Shown piece after piece: positions 11,730 to 23,530 of a stretch of DNA of 64,000 nucleotides. The position numbers were made by a program, and so were the translations under genes. The stretch lies in contig OX439003.1 in assembly GCA_949316495.1 (NCBI GenBank), forward strand, positions 50,045,725 through 50,109,724, in the 5' to 3' direction. How positions within the stretch are numbered: position 1 is the stretch's first letter; every line of letters begins with the position of its first letter. The notes beneath the pieces are model-generated. The model was not told the origin of the DNA, ran no database searches, and worked only from the letters and a program-made list of their open reading frames with translations. The stretch is from Amphiduros pacificus. Taxonomy: Eukaryota; Annelida; Polychaeta; Phyllodocida; Hesionidae.

Positions 11730-14685
11730 CGAGTGAAAGCATTTCTGTCAACAAGGGAAGACACGACTCAAAGCAGTGGAAACAATGACGAGATGCAAAA
11801 CTGTGAACGCTGATAATTGAAATCAGTGAAAACAAAGTTAAAACAAAGCATTTTGAAATAATAGATTGGAATACTGGAGTTATTTGGGCTACAGAGGTTT
11901 TGTCTCTTGGTACAGGCCTAATATCCTTACAGACCACATTAGTGTTTAAATGAATGCAGTACAGTATTTACTGTACAATAAATATGCAGTTTTCACTAAC
12001 TCTGCATTCACTGCCCTGTTTTGCCCTGTTTTGAAGTTGTTTGAAATCTGGACCACCATGTTCAGCCATGCATGTGAGCCACCAAAAATCATACAATAAG
12101 AATTGACATATCTCAGCTCAAAACCTGAATTCATTTTACTGATTTAGACACTAGCCAATAAAAGTCAGTATGAATAGTAATTTATTTTGTTACCAATGAT
12201 TTCTCAGCCAGATATATATGAATTGGCATGGCTTTCCGTTAATTATGTGAAACCAGGAAATATTTGTTTATTGGAAATCTCGCATTGTGTGACTAATTCT
12301 TCATGTGAAGGAGACAGTTTGGCATGCAGTTAAAGCAAGTGCCGCAAGCTGGCAGTGTTGTCACGGTCTTCCATGTTATATCTGTGCAAGCATATATCTA
12401 ACAGAATATGGTATAATATATAAATGTTAAGTTAGATTGTTACACCAAGCCTAGCACGTGAGGTAATATATGTTTCTGCCCTGTTGGTATTCAAAGCTGC
12501 ACATGCCTATTTATAACCTTATATGGCATTTATTGATGTTGAAGATCAAGGGTGAATGAAGTTAAGTGAACAGATCACTCCACTTTCATAAACATACTTG
12601 GTAGATTCTTTGAGAAATAGACAGTGTTAATGTGATACCATACTATGCACATGTAAAGATAAACATTGTAAAAATGAAAAAATTAGGCACAGATAATAAT
12701 CTGAAGCATTTATATATATAAATATGGAAGTGACTTAATCAGGAAATGAAACTCTTCAAGGTAAATAATATTTCATTTTCATGATCATGACAATCAATAC
12801 CTATTTGATATGAAACACATACCTTGGTCTTTCCACTTATCTTCATTCCACTTCCATGCCAGTTGTAACTTATTTTTAATACCAAACACACATAGAACAG
12901 TTGGCCGTGACTCAGACTTTGTAAAGTTCCCTGTTATCTTAAAACTTAAAGAAGCCTGTGGATCTGATTATAAATTTCCCCTGTAGGATATATGTGTGTC
13001 ACTCTTTGTTTTCTGATCATGCCTGCACCAGTGGACAATAAAGGAAGTACAAAATGAAGTTAGAATGACGTTTATGTTCTATATCTAGAACATCTGTGTG
13101 CACAGAGCATGACTTTGACAACAACTCAACCTGAACCATCCTGGATTTTCCACAGGTGCTTGACACAAATGTTTACATATTTACAACCCTAACTTTTTCT
13201 TACTGCAGCAAACATGCACGAGGCCCATGACATAGGTTACAAACTAAACTATCTATTGATAGCAATTTGTTTGACATTAATTTGATCATTTTATTTACAC
13301 TTTGTGATAGGAATACTTGTCATGCACAAAATGAGACATCGATAAATAAATGGATCAGACTGATTTTAAGCAGATATATCTCTAATATATCTATCTATAC
13401 TCCAAACTGTAATAAACTGTGGTGATAACATGATCATGATAACAAATGCAAAGTAGATTGAATGTTATTAGTGTGCAACAGTATGCAATTTTGTAAATTA
13501 ATGAAAATGTAGGGATGAAACATTGAAGCTCTTGAGAGTTGTGCCCTTTAATTTTGGTATGATTATCTTGTGGTGCTGTCAAGAATAAATATGAACGATA
13601 TCTTGCAACTTATGTCATCATAAAATAGAATATTATAATGTATTCCACTCTAATATGTGATGTTCACAAACATTTACTGTCCTGCATGTAAATATTGATA
13701 CTGAAGAGTGTTGTTTACTCACCTATGATAGATTTCCTGTAAGAAAACAGCGAATGCTATGGTATAAAGTACCAGGAAACCAAATTTTAACATTCCATCT
13801 TGGACTGTTGACATAAAGTGTCAGGTGTCATTAAAGTGAAATGTATATAGCCTTGTAACAGGTAGAAATCATGAATCAGTAGCTATCAGTTGTGCATCGT
13901 GACTGGAAGTATAAACTGTGACCTAATTATAGTTTTTGACCTCAAAACTATGTCAAGTATATGATGTCACATCTTTGGCAAAGTAGCTGCCAACTTTGGG
14001 GCAATCACAGCTTACAAAAGGGTGTGTGCATGCAAAATTATATAAATGGATCAGAATCAATCATGAACCATAACTTGTCCTATGGCAGATATTAATTTTT
14101 GTAATTTTGATCTGACAGCTGATAAAATTTGTAACATGTACATGTATATACAGTTCACTTTGTTGAAAGATATCTACACCTCTAATTAAAAATAGAGTTT
14201 GCCCTGTTTCTCTTAGCACGTAATTTAACAATAGGTCACATAAGTTATGTGGTATTTTATACTTTCTAATCTGATATTTGACTGATTAAATAAACATTTG
14301 AACCATATTCTCCCACACTCTATCTTAGTCTGCAATATAAGTCTGAACTGAATGAGCAGTGCAAGTTTCTCAGTCCGACTACATACATTCAATGTTGTCC
14401 TGCTTTAAGCTAATTTTCTTAGAGTATTGTACAAACAATCCATATGAATTAATGAAAGGACTAGTATAAACCTACTCTGCATGGTGTGGTAGAGTCACAT
14501 GCGATCTCTGTCACATTTGGCAAGAAATGCCGAAATTGTTTTCTTCACATTACATTTGGCATTAGCATACGATTACCATACAATTCTGCAATTGGTTAGT
14601 TCTTCGACATGTTCATGCATAATTCTGGATGTGTACATGTCCATTTTCAATGATCAAAGCAATATAGAAAGAATCACTACTAATT
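11730..14685. other. Intergenic AT-rich DNA, no firm gene
   Basis: Only short ORFs without protein-like composition are seen, apart from the exon candidate at 12823-12955 and the 14-nt candidate microexon at 13723-13736. No RNA gene was recognised. Confidence 0.5.
12823..12955 (-). CDS. Possible internal coding exon, unknown protein
   Basis: On the minus strand CAG acceptors occur at 12956-12958 and 12931-12933, and a good donor (CAAG|GTATGTG) lies at 12821. Between them one frame is open and strongly protein-like (for example TKSESRPTVLCVFGIKNK, then LAWKWNEDKWKDQ). A second perfect acceptor/donor pair upstream encloses only 14 nt (13723-13736). If joined to the inner acceptor it keeps the frame. 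I recognise no family, and no further exons were found. Confidence 0.3.
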
Positions 14686-14704
14686 GGGGGGGGGGGGGGG
14701 GGGG
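14686..14704 (+). repeat. Run of 19 G
   Basis: An uninterrupted poly-G tract followed by AGGGTAGGG. It could form a G-quadruplex. It is also a place where assembly length is unreliable. Confidence 0.9.
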
Positions 14705-14824
14705 AGGGTAGGGTATTTAATTTGAAACGTATATAATTGATATATGATTTTTTTTGTTTAGGAATTTCACACTTTCAAAATGATAAAACTCATTTCATGA
14801 AAAGAAAAGAAACTGTAGAAAAAA

Positions 14825-17800
14825 ATAAGATTAATAATAATAATGATAATAATAATGATAATAATAAGTACTTATATAGCGCATACTTCAAGTGGACTTG
14901 CTTGCAGTGCTAATAAATAGCTAAATAAATAAATAAATGTGTGTTAGATAGATGACTATTTAGATGACAATTGGCCAAAATCATCAATATGATTCTCAGA
15001 GTTCTCATAGTAATTTTTGAATAAATATGTTTTTAGAGATTTCTTAAAAGAATGAATATTTCTAATTTGCCTAGTCACTAGTAAATTCTTAAGGTAGCTC
15101 GGAGACAGGTCATTGATAGTTTTCCATGTTAATAGTAGTACCGGTATTTTGAATTCAATTCTCGATTTAACAGGGAGCCAGTGCAATTTCTTAAGAACTG
15201 GAATAATGTGATCAAATTTTTTAATTCTTGAGACTATACGCGCTGCAGTATTTTGCAACTTTTGCAACTTCATAATCTAATAGGATGGTAAGCCTACTAA
15301 TAGAGAGTTACAATAGTCAAGATTATAGGTAATAAAGGCATGCATAAGCATATTGGCTGATTTTTATATCCAAGCAATTTCTAATAGAAGATATATTTCT
15401 AAGGTGAAAAAAACCTTTTTTGCAAATCTGATTGACATGATTTTTTAATGTCATATTTTCATCAAAAAGCACTCCAAGGTCTTTTATTTTGCTAGAATTT
15501 TCAATATTGGAGTCACCAACCTTAATATAAGTTATATTAAGATCTTTATTATTCATCCTAATTTTTTTGGCTATAAGAAGATCTGTCTTGTTTTCATTTA
15601 ATTTCATTTTATTATCGCATAAAAATTTACGGATATGATTGACACAGCTATTAATGTTTTTATAATTAAATTTAATATCATCAGTGTTATTAGGATTGAA
15701 AGACATGTATAATTGAGTGTCATCAGCATAAACATGGTAACTTAGACCAAATGATTTCATAATCTCAGCAAAAGGAGACATTTATATTGTGAAGAGAATC
15801 GGCCCAAGAACCGATCCCTGAGGAACACCAAATTTTAAATTTTGCATTTAGGAGAAACTGCCATTAATTGTAACAGATTGCTTTCTGTTGACAAGGTAAG
15901 ATTTTAACCATTTAAGCAAGTTACCATCGATACCACATTTATTATATAATCTCTTTGTAAGGATATCATGATCAATAGTGTCAAAAGCTGCTGACAAATC
16001 CAGTAATACCAAGATCACAATTCGTCCCCTATCAAGGTCCATTAAAATATCATTTTGCACCTTAAGCAAAGCAGTCTCGGTACTAGGAAACATTTTATAT
16101 GCTGATTGAAAAATGTCATTCAATTTATTAATTGCAAGATGATTGACCAATTGATCAGCAACAGCTCTCTAAATCAGCTTGGAGATATATTTAAGGTTAG
16201 ATACCGGACGATAGTTTTTTTTTAATCAATTCCAGTCCCAATGTTTTAAGTAGAGGGCGAATGATGGCCATCTTCAGGTTATCAGGAAAAGAGGCTAATA
16301 AAAGGGATTTATTGATTATTTTTGTGATAATAGGTAGAAAAACTTCAAGACACTCATGCAGTAACCACGTTGGAATCGGATCCAACTCATAAGATTTTTT
16401 CACAGTTTTTTGTATTAATTTTTTAACCTCACCCTCATTTAAAGGTTTAAAATTTGTCCATTTTCGTTTTGAATATTTGAAAGGAACATAATTTTTTTGT
16501 GGATGTAATAAGATATTATTACTATTGACGGGAATGTCCTTATCAAGGTCATATCTAATTTTGTCAATTTTATCAATAAAGAATTTATTAAAATCATTAG
16601 ATAATTCCTCATAGTCTTCCATCTGTTGGAACGGAGTTTCTTCTTTCCTATTTTATAATTTATTAATAACCATATATAATGTTTTAGGATCATTAGAATT
16701 GTCAACAATAATGTTTTTGGTAAAAAGTTCCCTTAGTTTTATCAATTAGGCTGTTGTACTTATTTTTTTGTTCCTTATAAATCTCAATATCCACTTGAAG
16801 TTTATATTTTTTTATCTTACGCTCAAGTTTTCTTTTGAGTCTTTTTTCCGCATGTAGGTTCTCATACCACGGACACTTATTTCTAATATTGATATTTCTA
16901 TTAATAATGGGAGCATGATCATCCAGGACTTTAGATGTATTGTCATAAACATCAATCATATCAGAGAGGCTTAGATCATCATGAAAGTTATGATTAAGGA
17001 AAGTTCCAACGTCATTTTAAAATTTGATTAGATTAATTTTTTTTAAATTGCGATAAGTTATGTTATTATTCTTGACAATTTTATGTTAAGTTAAGCTCAA
17101 ACTTAATGACTTTATGATCAGATAAGTATTCATCAACATAGATTTCTCTTAATCTTTTATGAGTTTTGAATTTAAGAAGCAAGTCAAGAGTGTTGGCAAG
17201 AATATGTGTCGGTTTCTCACTTAATTGTATACACTCAAAAAGTTCTAGAACGTCTATCATTTTCTTGACATTAGCTTTGCTATCATTGTTCATGTAAAAA
17301 TTAAAATCTCCGACAATATAGACTTCATGTTTATAGAATTTGTAGAGCGATAATAAATTAGTAAACTCATCAAAGAAGGCAGACATCGTATAGAGATTCT
17401 TCTTGGAAGGTTCAGGTCTATATATAGTAATGAACGTTACCTTATCATTCTTATAGGTAAGACAAATTTTAAAAAATTCCATTGTTTTAGCCACAAAAAT
17501 ATTCTCAATGGTAATAGTGAGTTCATTGCGGAAAATAGCAGCCAATCCACCGCCGGACCGATTTTCCCTAGATAATTTCAAAATTTCATATTTATTTTTT
17601 CTCAATTCATCAAATAATTTAGGGGTCACCATGGTGATGCTGACTCCGTAACTCAGAATCCTCATCACATCAGATTGAATTGAAGAAGCAGTGTCAATAC
17701 CTTTGGTTCCATTTTTCAGTTCTAGTCGCCCAGGAATGATGACCACTGGGTCAAAGGTCTTAAGCCATTCTTCATCCAATGCTAGATCATTTAAGGAGTC

Positions 17801-18542
17801 GCAGGTAGCTTTGGTATTCGGTACCGGTCTGGTGCACTGGTTTACTAGCTCAAATTGTGAGCTATTGTTAGGAGGAATCACTAGCATCTTGGGCATTCCA
17901 TGAGGGCCATTAGGCACAATTTCAGTTTGATTAGAATTAAGGTCCAGCATCATGCGATCAATAATCCCTTGCTTATCGTTCAACAATTGCTCAAGTCTGC
18001 TGGAACCCAGTACAGCCAGTTCCTTCTCTTTTATAATTTCAGCCAGTTTGATCTCTCGTCTCTTGAGTATATCTCTGAGCTCAGATTCAGACTGCTTAAA
18101 GGATTCTAGTTTCTTTCTGAAATTTCCTTTGAGCTCGTTCATTTCTGCGACATATGACAAGGCGATGTTCAATTTCTCAGAAATTTCCGCTATAATAATC
18201 TCAAGAATGATTATCTTGGTTTCCTTACCATGAATGTCCTTGTGGGATTGGAGTAACTAACATATCCACGATATCGGCCTTCTTCATTAACATCCATTTT
18301 GCTATGTTTTGCGCCCCAGAGGCTCCAACTGTGTCAACCTCTGGAATAGTATGTACAACTGGAACAGCTTGGACGGTTTGAAAAGTTGGTATAACAACTG
18401 GCTCCATTATCATTACTTCATTCTCGTCAGCCATTTCAAGTCCGTAGATATATGGATGCAGCAGAATAAAGTTCAATATAAAGATCAATAGTGTCAGTAA
18501 TATTTTCAATCTCAAAATGTTCGTAGTAGCAAGAAAATCCAC
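14825..18542 (-). mobile_element. Decayed, nearly full-length LINE (CR1/L2-type, Jockey superfamily)
   Basis: Read on the minus strand: a possible ORF1 start near 18434 (MADENEVMIMEPVV...), a coiled-coil-like charged segment (about 18170-17900), then AP-endonuclease motifs (SGGGLAAIF, VYIVGDFNF, LSDHKVIKF, 17560-17081). Next come the linker (16959-16702), RT palm motifs (DLSAAFDTIDHDIL near 16000, GVPQGSVLGPILF near 15830, YADDTQLY near 15735) and a C-terminal region (15273-14956). The 3' end has GCGCTATATAAGTACTTATT and an ATT-rich microsatellite tail (14830-14870), as in CR1/L2 elements. The catalytic YADD is intact. The reading frame is broken by several stops and frameshifts, one of them a TAA just after the GVPQGSVLGP block. 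The N-terminal part of the endonuclease looks missing. Confidence 0.8.
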
Positions 18543-18900
18543 AGTAAAATGTTCACAAGATTATTCACAGTACAATGTTCACAATTGTTCACAATATAAT
18601 GTTCACTATGTTCACAGCAAAAGTTAATCACATAAGTAATTATGATCAGTCAGGAGCATATGCAAAAGTCAGATGAGTATAATCCAAGTTGTATATTCAA
18701 GAATATCTGCAATCTGAACCAAAAATTCAGAAAACAGCCCAGATAAGCAGAAATTTTCACAGCGTAGGTTTGACAACCATTGTGACATCATATTGATGAG
18801 CAAATTTATTATGGCGTCACAACAAAACAGGAGATAACAGAATTATATTGTGGCGTCACAGTGATAATTTATATTGTGACGTAACTAGCAATTTCAAAAA
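18543..18900 (-). promoter_or_regulatory. Possible 5' region of the LINE with repeated CRE-like motifs
   Basis: Repeated GTTCACA words (18550-18625) are followed by four TGACG/CGTCA-type motifs at about 18783, 18814, 18852 and 18878. These look like repeated factor-binding sites and may be the internal promoter of the LINE. That they belong to it is inference. Confidence 0.3.
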
Positions 18901-20284
18901 TTCAAGATAGATGACAATGGAAATTATTCTGTTACTAGGCAACTACACTGATGGGTGTGACTATAGTACTAAAGCCATGCCCAGACACATGCCAAATAGG
19001 TTTCACGGTTATATGTATCAATTTGTTTCAAAATGTTTCATATATTGAAAGAACAACAATCAACAATAGCACAAAGCTTCAAAAGGCATAAAATAGCAAA
19101 ATTAATAATTACATTTGAGGTCAAAAGTATTTACTCCAAAAGGAATGGGAACAGTTCAATTTAATACGTTATTCATGAAGAGATTATAGGAAAAATATTA
19201 CAGCACAACCAGCACAACCACTAAATGTGTCCGATTGCGACCAAAATACAATAATAGAACTACCTCTAAACAGATTCTAGCTAAATTTCATAGGATTCAT
19301 TCAATAATATATTATACGATTAAAAATATTAATATTCATATATTTTTCCTACCAACTTGTCAATTTATAATATATGGTATGATGAAATAGTACAAAAATA
19401 AAAAATAAAAAATTATTGATAATTTGGATAAATTTTCAAATTTTCCGACTGTCACACAAAAACGGCTACTTGAGTGTCGCTCAAAAAGGGCAAGTAAGGA
19501 AAATCTTGATAACTAGCAGAATATTAAATATAACTCAACCAATTTTATATGAGGTAAAAAGTATATCAAACCAGTTAATAATCTCAAATTTGATACTAAT
19601 CCAACCACAAGTATCTAAGTTATTAATTATAGAAGATATTAATCCAAAAACCACCGTATCAAGGGGTAGCGCACAATGGTAGCGTACAAAGTCAGGCAAG
19701 GCACTAGATTGCATTAAAGCAGAATGAAAAAATGTGGGTAATTTTCAACTATGAGTTCCTATATTATAGAAATATGATCAATATTCAATGTTCAATATGA
19801 TAATAGGGTCTATAGTTAATAATTTACACAACGGTATAGCACATAAACACGTAGCGTATCTCGTGAAAAAAAAAAGAAAAGCAGCACGCATATAAACAAA
19901 ATAAACAAGCAGCAAGCAGCAAGAGGATAAACAGGCAGAGCAAGATAAGCAAGATATACCAATGCGAGTCACAGTCACAAAATATTATGAGAGATCAGAA
20001 AACGATGATCTAATCAACCTATTCCAGACTTGAATAGGAGGACACAATATAATGCAAGGCGATATAAGTCAAGTCAGATAAGCCAGAGTGAAGCATATAT
20101 ATATGGGGCCGCAAGCACGTGCGTGCAAGCAGCCAATCTATGAAAAAGTTTTGTTGTAGAAAAAGCTCAATAATTTCCACTTTATGAAAACTATTATAGC
20201 TTTAAAGGTTTTTTAGAGATTCTGTTATATTTCCTACTAAATATTTTCCTCTGAAACCACCAAAAAATAAAATTTTACATTGGG
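18901..20284. other. AT-rich stretch, no gene seen
   Basis: Short chance ORFs only. No conserved motif was recognised. Confidence 0.5.
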
Positions 20285-20324
20285 TTAAGGTATTTGAAAA
20301 CAATATATGATCTTAAAATTGACA

Positions 20325-20578
20325 TACATATAGGCTATCTGTCTGAAATCCACAAAAGAACATCTGCCTTGAGAAGTATACATTTTGTGACCACCAATTC
20401 TCCCTATCTGCTCTCCCATATACGCTGCATTTTCAGAGCGCTGCGATCGTATTTGACCCAATTCTTTGCACACGGCACATCCGGGAACAGCGGCGACAAC
20501 CTGTTCAGGACATAGTCGCCTCTGCCTTTCATCTTTACATCGTTGTTTTTCACAGTTATGCGTTGGTGATGTTGACAT
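20325..20578 (-). CDS. Possible first coding exon of an unidentified gene
   Basis: The minus-strand frame from the ATG at 20578 has protein-like composition (CAVCKELGQIRSQRSENAAY in its middle) and higher GC than its surroundings. A possible donor (GTATGT) lies near 20327. It follows a CpG-richer promoter-like patch at higher coordinates. I do not recognise the protein and found no partner exon. Confidence 0.28.
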
Positions 20579-20579
20579 A

Positions 20580-20830
20580 AATTACGTAGATTGCAATATA
20601 CTTATATAAAGATTAAACAACAAACACGCTTTAGCGCTGATATCGGCGTGTCAATGTACGATGTCAGTCTGAAATTTCCCTCCCATTTTGTAGCAAGGCG
20701 GGCGGAAGTTTACAATGCAACATCTTTCCCGTCATGCATCGCTCTCACGTGCCAATTTCGTCATTTTTTCACGGACCAGCTAAAAAGCCGGGAGAGCAGA
20801 TAGCGAGAATTACTGCCAGTACTGGACAGG
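20580..20830. promoter_or_regulatory. CpG-richer promoter-like patch with ETS-type motifs
   Basis: This stretch holds more CpG than any neighbour and includes GGCGGGCGGAAGT near 20700 and CAGGAAGTG near 20830, resembling ETS-factor sites common in TATA-less promoters. Direction is uncertain. The exon candidate at 20325-20578 would suit leftward transcription. Confidence 0.3.
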
Positions 20831-21052
20831 AAGTGTGCTATGCGACCTTGACCTTTGAACTGTCGGGGGTTACAATTTTGGCCATTTTTTTCACTATTTA
20901 GAGAATGATTTGGAAGATAACACTTATCATGATGAGAGTGCCTTTTATTTGCTTTATTTTGGTGGTAAAATTATTAAAAACAGATGAATATTTATGAGAT
21001 TCTGAGTACATATGTCCGAGAATGTTTTGCAGAAATTGATAATTCAGTTATA

Positions 21053-21290
21053 TAATTTCTGATGTGTATGTTGCTTAAATAGAAACCCAATATGAAGATT
21101 TCATCTTTGTCTTCTATATAAAGTCATTATTCTTGAAAATTTTCTATGTTTGCAAAAAAATAATTTCATTCTATATGTTCTGATGTGTATTTCTATCAAA
21201 TAGAACCCCATTATGAAGATTTCATTTTTGTTTTCTATACAAAATCATTATTTTTTATATATATGTTTGCCAAAAAAAAGTTTAAAAAAA
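21053..21290 (+). repeat. Tandem duplication of about 120 bp
   Basis: Two diverged copies (about 21053-21172 and 21175-21288) share TCTGATGTGTAT, ATGAAGATTTCAT and a following TTTTCTATA...AAATCATTATT stretch. Non-coding. Confidence 0.6.
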
Positions 21291-21384
21291 TAAAAATCAA
21301 TTCTATACAGCCCAGCCTTTAAGGGGGAATCCGTGGTGTGAAAGACCCCAAATTTCATCAAAGAGGGTCAAATCATAAATTTCA

Positions 21385-21970
21385 CTGATACTTGTTCTTG
21401 ACTTTATCTCATACTTTACTCCTACAGATAGGTATGAGATAAAGGTTTTGGTTTGATGTCCAATCTATTTAAAAACAAAACAGAGAGGAAAACATTGCAA
21501 CATGTACGGACCTATGTGGTGTGTGTCAAACAACATAAACAATGCCACGCCCCTTTTTAATGACGTCACACTCAATGACATCATTGCAACATATATTTTA
21601 CTATGTAATGATGTCATTGAGAGGTGGGCATTGAGATCCTTCTACCAGAACCAACTTGATAGATCTGTCAGCCCGAACACTGCACTCACATGTTCTTTTC
21701 TTTACTGGTCTGGTATATAAACCATTTGTGGTAGATAAATATGAGATAAAGTCAAGAGCATGGGTTCATGCAGTGTTCAGCCTGACAGATCTCTTTTGTT
21801 GGTACTGGTGGAAGGATCTCACTTGTCATTTGGACCAAGGATGATTTGCAAAAGTAGTTCGGCACATGGGTGATCTGCGAAAGTAGTTCGGCAGAGGGGT
21901 GATCTGCAAAAGAATATCTCATAGGTACAGAACACCCTCTTGAAGCACCAAGTATGAGATAATTAGTTAT
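21385..21970. mobile_element. Inverted-repeat cluster, probable foldback element
   Basis: About 60 nt at 21630-21690 (GAGATCCTTCTACCAG..., GATCTGTCAG...GAACACTGCA) reappear as reverse complement at 21766-21824. An outer pair around TTGACTTTATCTCAT lies at about 21395 and 21735-21760. Two full copies of a 29-bp tandem unit (GTAGTTCGGCA) occupy 21843-21913. Several small inverted segments seem layered on each other. Confidence 0.55.
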
Positions 21971-22404
21971 ATTGGTTTAGCATACCTGAATATAAAGAAT
22001 CAGAATTTATGGTTATATGTTATGTAGTCTTCTTTATTCCAATGGGTAGTATGTTAGCCTTACCATGTGATATCACAAATTTAAAATGTGTATCAGGAAT
22101 GATTTTTTCCCAAATATTGTCAATTTAGCAGTGAAATGTCAGAAATGTGTCAATGGGGAAATGTGTAGGATGTCATTATTGATCAAAATCTCAAATTAGG
22201 TAGTCACTTCAATATAAATGCAAACAAAACACCTTGAAATATCTATATTTTGAATAGATGAAAACAATTTTTACCACTGAACATTAAATTGCAGAAAAAA
22301 ATATGTACCTCTTAAAATTAAAATTGGGTATACCAAAAAAGAGCAAGAGGTAAAGACTGTAACTGAATTAAGTTATGTACACAAGTCCCACACACTGACT
22401 AATC

Positions 22405-22670
22405 AAGTCAGCAATGCCACATTCTTGATCAAGAGAACCTTGGTGTCACCTGCTGTGACAGTTGGGCCAGTACATACTTTTATTGGCAAAGTTGTACTAA
22501 TTGAAATATATGCTGTCTCTCTCCTTTTTATAACACTGGGCTCACAATAAGCGTGACTCTTACCAATGCATAACATACATATATGAGCACTGACTGTTGG
22601 AACCAAATGGATTCCAATATCACCCCCCCTTCCATGAGGATGGGGGCTGAAGCTCATATCAGTTAAATAC
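22405..22670. repeat. Dispersed repeat family, copy A
   Basis: Shares blocks such as GCTGTGACAGT, GGGCCAGT, CTCTTACCAATGC and CATATATGA, in the same order and orientation, with 32345-32580. The copies are diverged. Family unknown. Confidence 0.5.
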
Positions 22671-22679
22671 AACATCCAC

Positions 22680-23230
22680 TCTTGAGTCTATTCTAAAATG
22701 CCTTCAGTTACTCACAGCCAAAAACAATATTTTTCTTCTGAAAAGTATTGTAGTCAAAATGAACAAGCAAACTTGTCTTATCATTTGTAAGAGATTTAAC
22801 TGGAATATAATACACACTCCTTCACCTATAACAGAAGAGGAGAGAATTTATTTACTTTGACCAATGTCACAAATAAGGCAAGACATGCAAGTGCAAGAAG
22901 TCATAAATAGTGTAGATAGAACTTCCTGTGTTGAAGTTCATATCTACAGTCACGAATTGTGGTGTTTTAAATGTTAGAAGGCTATTCAAAAGTATGCTTC
23001 ACAGAACAATTGTGTTTTTTGTTTCAGATAAAAAGTTCTGAAAGGGTTAAATACACATATTACACAATGGTTTCCCTTGGAAGGTTGAAGTTCCAGTGTT
23101 AAAAGATAATTGCATCTGAGGAAATATTTCTCCAAATTAATTAATGATGTGATATTAAAAATGACTGATTATAATGCTTGGCATTTGTGCTCGAGCATAA
23201 TCTTCTCCCAGCAAATGTCTCACCAATCCT
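22680..23230. other. No gene seen
   Basis: AT-rich, without protein-like ORFs or recognisable repeats. Confidence 0.5.
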
Positions 23231-23231
23231 A

Positions 23232-23496
23232 GGCCTGGCACGTTTTGCACCAAAACGGGAACACGACCGGGCGCACTGTCACCTGACAGCGCATACTGTC
23301 ACATGATCGGGAAAGCTAAGTCACATGGTCAGGATCCCGATCCGCCCGCCCAGCTTGGCAGAGGGACGATAGGGCGGCCCAGCAGGAGAATTTTGGATGC
23401 GCACGCAATGGCCCTAACACAAAACGAATGTTAAAGTTCTCCCGATTCCGGAACCAGAATTATCGGGCGTACGGTATGCGAAAAACGTGCCAGGCC
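23232..23496. mobile_element. GC-rich MITE-like element
   Basis: Ends are inverted copies of GGCCTGGCACGTTTT (23232 onward and ending 23496). The interior is markedly richer in G+C and CpG than all neighbours (CCCGATCCGCCCGCCCAGC near 23335). Non-coding. The base composition contrast suggests a recent arrival or a distinct family. Confidence 0.65.
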
Positions 23497-23530
23497 ACAC
23501 AAATGATATTGTTACATAATGATCTAATTT

